A DNA stretch of 64,000 nt from Vicia villosa (taxonomy: Eukaryota > Streptophyta > Magnoliopsida > Fabales > Fabaceae). A model generated the notes under the pieces. It had not been told where the DNA came from and did not search any database. It was given only the letters and a program-made list of their open reading frames with translations. The translations under genes and the position numbers were made by a program. Below, piece by piece: positions 61,059 through 64,000 of the stretch (the stretch's first letter is position 1; every line of letters begins with the position of its first letter). The DNA lies in NCBI RefSeq assembly GCF_029867415.1, contig NC_081181.1, forward strand, positions 124,997,042 to 125,061,041, written 5' to 3'.

Positions 61059-61090
61059 GCGTGAGGGGTGCTAGTACCTTCCCCTCGCGT
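61059..61090 (+). promoter_or_regulatory. Conserved LTR hairpin, second element
   Basis: GCGTGAGGGG and CCCCTCGCGT pair around the loop TGCTAGTACCTT; two pairs are G-U where the first element has A-T. Confidence 0.7.
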
Positions 61091-61226
61091 AACCGACTCC
61101 CGTACCTTGATTCTCTGGTCGCAAGACCCTGTTCCTTCCCTTTGTTAGGTTTTCTGATATTCCTTTCCCTTATGGGATAAATATATTGGTGGCGACTCTG
61201 TTCATTTTTCGCGAGCGTGCGACAGC

Positions 61227-61244
61227 TGGCGACTCTGCTGGGGA
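61227..61244 (+). promoter_or_regulatory. Primer-binding site of the second Ogre-like element
   Basis: TGGCGACTCTGCTGGGGA begins 2 bp after the LTR end, the Ogre/Tat tRNA-Arg type. Confidence 0.82.
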
Positions 61245-62205
61245 CTACCTAAGCAAGTCGATCCTAGCCTTTGTTTGTTTCTTTTATTGGGTGTTTCTTT
61301 GTTTTGTTTATGTGCTTACATTCTGTATATATGTTTGTATATCATGCCTATTTCCTGGTTGCATATCATGTTTACTTTCCGCATGCATCTGGACTATATT
61401 ATGGGTCCCCGTGGGGCCACATATTTTCTCTGCTTGCAGGTTGGGTGGGGATGATTCTTATGAGGTAAAAGGCCCAATACACAGGCTATGAGTGCACTTT
61501 AGGTACCCTAGGATAGAGTGGGAGCATGGTTTGTCTCGAGGTGTACGTCTCGGGATGGATCATGTGACTACGAGCAGAGTAGTGGTTTCAAACGGAGGTA
61601 TTATCGTCACCCGCATCCGCGCTGTGATGATACTTACCTTCGGGCGGACCGTATACTGCGTTTCATGACCTTACCCTGACCTAGATTCACCTGTGAGTGG
61701 GGAGGGATATACATGACAGGTACTGTTGGTGACTATTGGTCTTCCTGGTATTCAAAAAGGTGTCGGACCTTTGATTCTGTGATATTTGACCTGTACCAGT
61801 TATTCTGAAGTTTGTACAGTGGTTACTAAGATTATATGGACCGAGGATCCCATGCTTTTGCATTGCATAACATCATTGCTTTGTCCACTCCATTTATGAA
61901 AGATCCTAAAGTCTATTTCCAAAAAAAAAAAGAGAAAAGAAAAGAAAATAAAAGATATGTAAAAGAAGAGGAAATAGAAAAGCAAAAAAGAAAAGAAAAG
62001 ATATTCTATACAAAATAGAAGCTTTGATTCCAAAAAAGAAGAATGAAAGTGTGTGAAAAGACTTTAGGATCTCTCATAAATGAAACATGCATTCATACTA
62101 TCATGCATTTCATGGTTCTTTCAAAGACTTATGGGACCATTTCTATCCAGATTTCAAGATCAACAACAGATTTGACTTCTCACTGCCACAACTCCAAGAT
62201 CAACT

Positions 62206-63300
62206 ATGGAACAACTCCGTGAGGAAATGGATGAGATGAGGGAACAAATGGGTCATCTTATGTTGGAAATGCAAGAATTGGTCCATAATCAGGGTGCACT
62301 AAAAGAGGAAAACAGTCAGTTGAAGACTCAAGTGAGTTTGGTCATGGAAGTTCTGAAAAAGGTACTAAGAAAGGAAGGGGATGTTGTTCCTACTGCTGCA
62401 ACAGAAGTTGTTGATCCCTTCTCTTCAGTAGGATCCTTTCCCACTCATGGAATACCTCAGGAAGTTCCTCCTCAACTCCATGTGCCATTACCTCCATGCC
62501 AATCTGTTCTTCAAGGAGGCCAAATGTGTGGGAAAAAGCCTAAGATACCTCGGAGAATTCTCAATCCTATCCCGATGCCTTACGCTCAGTTACTTCCCCG
62601 TTTGCTGAAGCTTCAGTTGATTGAGCTACGAGAATTGGCTACGCCTGAAAAGCTTCCCCCCACCTTTGATGCCAATGCTCGATGCGAGTTCCATTCTGGG
62701 GCACCTGGTCATGACATTGAGAATTGTAGGGCGCTGAAGCAGCAAATTCAAGATCTCATTGATTAAAAAATGATTTTGTTCACCCCCGAGGGTATGTTTG
62801 TTCGAGGAAATGGGGTTCCAACTGCGGTGGAAGAAAAGGTTGATTCATACTTCTATGTCAGATCTACTTCAAACCAGAAGCATAATGCACCATCTTGGGT
62901 TCCAGGTTTCCCACCCCATCAGTCCCCATTTGTTTCACGGCCAAATCAAAAGAGGAAGACACCTGAACAGAATGGGTACTGGAGTCATTGCCATCAGCAG
63001 GGTCCACAAATGCCAAGGAGACCACCAAGAAGGATTGACCCAATTCCTATGACCTATAGTCAGCTGCTTTCTCATTTGCTCAAGGATTCTTTGGTCCAAC
63101 TAAGAGAGTTTAAGCCCCCTCCAATACCAATTCCTCAAGGATATGACTTAAATGCAAGGTGTGAGTACCATTCTGGGACATCTGGACATTCAACTGAGGA
63201 TTGTAATATTTTGAAACATCAAGTCCAAGATCTCATTGACTCCAAAGTAATGTCATTCACTCCGAATGGCCTGCGCATAAAACGAAGAGTTCATGCATAA
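62206..63300 (+). pseudogene. Ogre-type gag with duplicated zinc-knuckle module, one in-frame stop
   Basis: One 364-codon frame from ATG 62206 to TAA 63298, broken only by TAA at 62764-62766. Residues 1-65 form a predicted coiled coil (MEQLREEMDEMREQMGHLML). The expected capsid region is missing. Two related modules of about 90 residues follow, each with IPMxYxQLL, an LREL/LREF block, a knuckle of the form C-x2-H-x5-H-x4-C (CEFHSGAPGHDIENC and CEYHSGTSGHSTEDC), and QDLID followed by a FTPEG/FTPNG end. The stop falls where the second module has a serine codon (DLID-S-K), one base away, so it looks like a recent point change. Gag normally forms the particle and binds RNA; this version could at most bind RNA. 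Confidence 0.8.
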
Positions 63301-63707
63301 GTGAATGCCCGTATTCCAGAAAGTATCAAAAAAAAGAAGAATAAGCCCAAATGGAGTCAAGGCTCCTCAACATTGGCAATCATCATTTCATTTCCGTATT
63401 CTCACTTCAATATTCCCTATTTTGTTGAAGACTACTTCCTTGTCTGAGTTGGTTGGTATGATAATAATAAAAGCACCACAAATTCTCGAGCAACTTCTTC
63501 ATAATCTTTTCCAAAAAAAAAAAGAAATCAAGAATGTTTTGTAGAAGCATCTCTCATTCTCAAGGTTCTTATGCTCAGTTGTATCCGTGGAGGTTGGTGT
63601 TTCAGTTGGTGTTTGAGTTCTCTTTGCAACAAATAGCTTCTCTAAGTTTGGTGACTACGCAAGGTTCCTCCATGTTTAATGGCAAATACTTCTTCAATGA
63701 ATATGCT

Positions 63708-63788
63708 TGGGACTCCCGCACGAGGGATAAGCAAGACGTACTCTTATCTTGAGCATTGCGCCATTTGCATTGCTCGAATCCCTAAAAG
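63708..63788 (+). repeat. Structured dispersed repeat, copy 4
   Basis: Same 80-bp segment as at 41508 with CCCGCACGAGGGATAAGCAA, the GAGCATTGC/GCATTGCTC inner arms and the GAATCCCTAAAAG end. The similarity to copy 1 continues downstream (AGAATCTTCT, AATCAAGAGTGTTCT-like text) to about 63900. Confidence 0.72.
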
Positions 63789-64000
63789 CATTACAAATTC
63801 CTATGTGAATCCGTCAGAATCTTCTTCTGTGTGATGATCAAGAGTGTTCTTCACAATGCTTCTCATTCTCAAGGTTCTACTTCACATATCAGTTGCCTTT
63901 TCTCATGATCTCCTTCTCAGTGGCCTTGCTAGTTAACAGAGACAAGAAGAACACGAGAAACAAATTGATGTGATTCTATTGCCTTGTGCTCATTCGTTTC

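Larger units (their letters stand above)
56648..61224 (+). repeat. 5' LTR of the second Ogre-like element
   Basis: 4577 bp with TG...CA ends, judged from the homologous minus-strand LTR and the primer site directly after it. It contains a GC-rich island with CGGCGCCGCA at 59271, a five-unit minisatellite (60300-60570) and the hairpin at 61059-61090. No coding frame in it has a recognisable domain. Confidence 0.88.
56648..64000 (+). mobile_element. Second Ogre-like element, 5' part, running off the window
   Basis: The 5' LTR spans 56648-61224 (TGTCATACCCC...GTGCGACA), followed by primer site TGGCGACTCTGCTGGGGA (61227-61244), a leader, a purine-rich A/G run (61920-62000), a damaged gag (62206-63300) and a copy of the structured repeat (63708-63788). 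No capsid, reverse transcriptase or integrase is seen before the window ends. It begins inside the minus-strand LTR of the same family at 52212-56647. Confidence 0.88.

Noticed and set aside
61186..61491. 101-codon hydrophobic frame across the LTR end and primer site
   Set aside because: It starts inside the LTR, spans the primer-binding site, and has no matching protein family; a chance frame in the leader.

Overview
This is an AT-rich plant nuclear segment made almost entirely of nested transposable elements and satellite DNA. Long Ogre-type Ty3/gypsy LTRs (about 4.5 kb each) with a TGGCGACT primer-binding site, many plant-type elements and captured plant gene fragments point to a legume with a large genome, most likely the pea/vetch/lentil group (Fabeae). 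That assignment is inference. The only ordinary host gene I can support is the 3' end of an unrecognised gene at 1-4271.

Layout. (1) 1-4271: last exons of a host gene; one intron holds a complete 3.7-kb LTR retrotransposon (157-3850) with two 271-bp LTRs, identical by eye, and target duplication GATAT. Its 1053-codon reading frame joins exon-derived pieces resembling exportin-2/CAS, proteasome RPN1, HSP101/ClpB, an HSP70/HSP110 protein, formamidase, MCM4 and SF3B3. (2) 5335-8369: a decayed Helitron RepHel gene. (3) 8520-9150: an LTR-like promoter/leader remnant. (4) 9530-24240: a roughly 14.7-kb array of a ~192-bp satellite with recurrent ~450-bp spacer modules, a duplicated gene-like insert, a CACTA terminus and a large terminal inverted repeat (24151-24845). 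(5) 24870-30236: decayed Ty1/copia material including a gag-pol pseudogene. (6) 30637-35107: a foldback MITE split by a complete 4257-bp Mutator-like element (TIRs 242 bp, TSD TTAAAATAA) that carries a core-deleted transposase and an opposite-strand GRF zinc-finger gene. (7) 35282-51665: a LINE fragment split by a very young 16.1-kb non-autonomous Ogre-like element (35511-51621, TSD CCCGC, two 4455-bp LTRs with six differences seen). (8) 51666-64000: a copia LTR fragment, an inverted Ogre-family LTR (52212-56647), and a second Ogre-like element entering at 56648, whose 5' LTR, primer site and gag remnant run past the window end.

How the parts relate. The mobile elements here are nearly all non-autonomous: gag or transposase remnants are present, but no intact reverse transcriptase or integrase is seen. 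The three Ogre-family LTRs are diverged, yet share a pairing-conserved hairpin with an invariant loop near the LTR end, an internal echo of the primer-binding site, a GGCGCC-containing GC-rich island and internal minisatellites. The strongest candidates for something undescribed are the multi-gene chimeric retrotransposon, the structured features shared by the Ogre-like elements, the GRF passenger gene of the Mutator-like element, and the composite satellite array.
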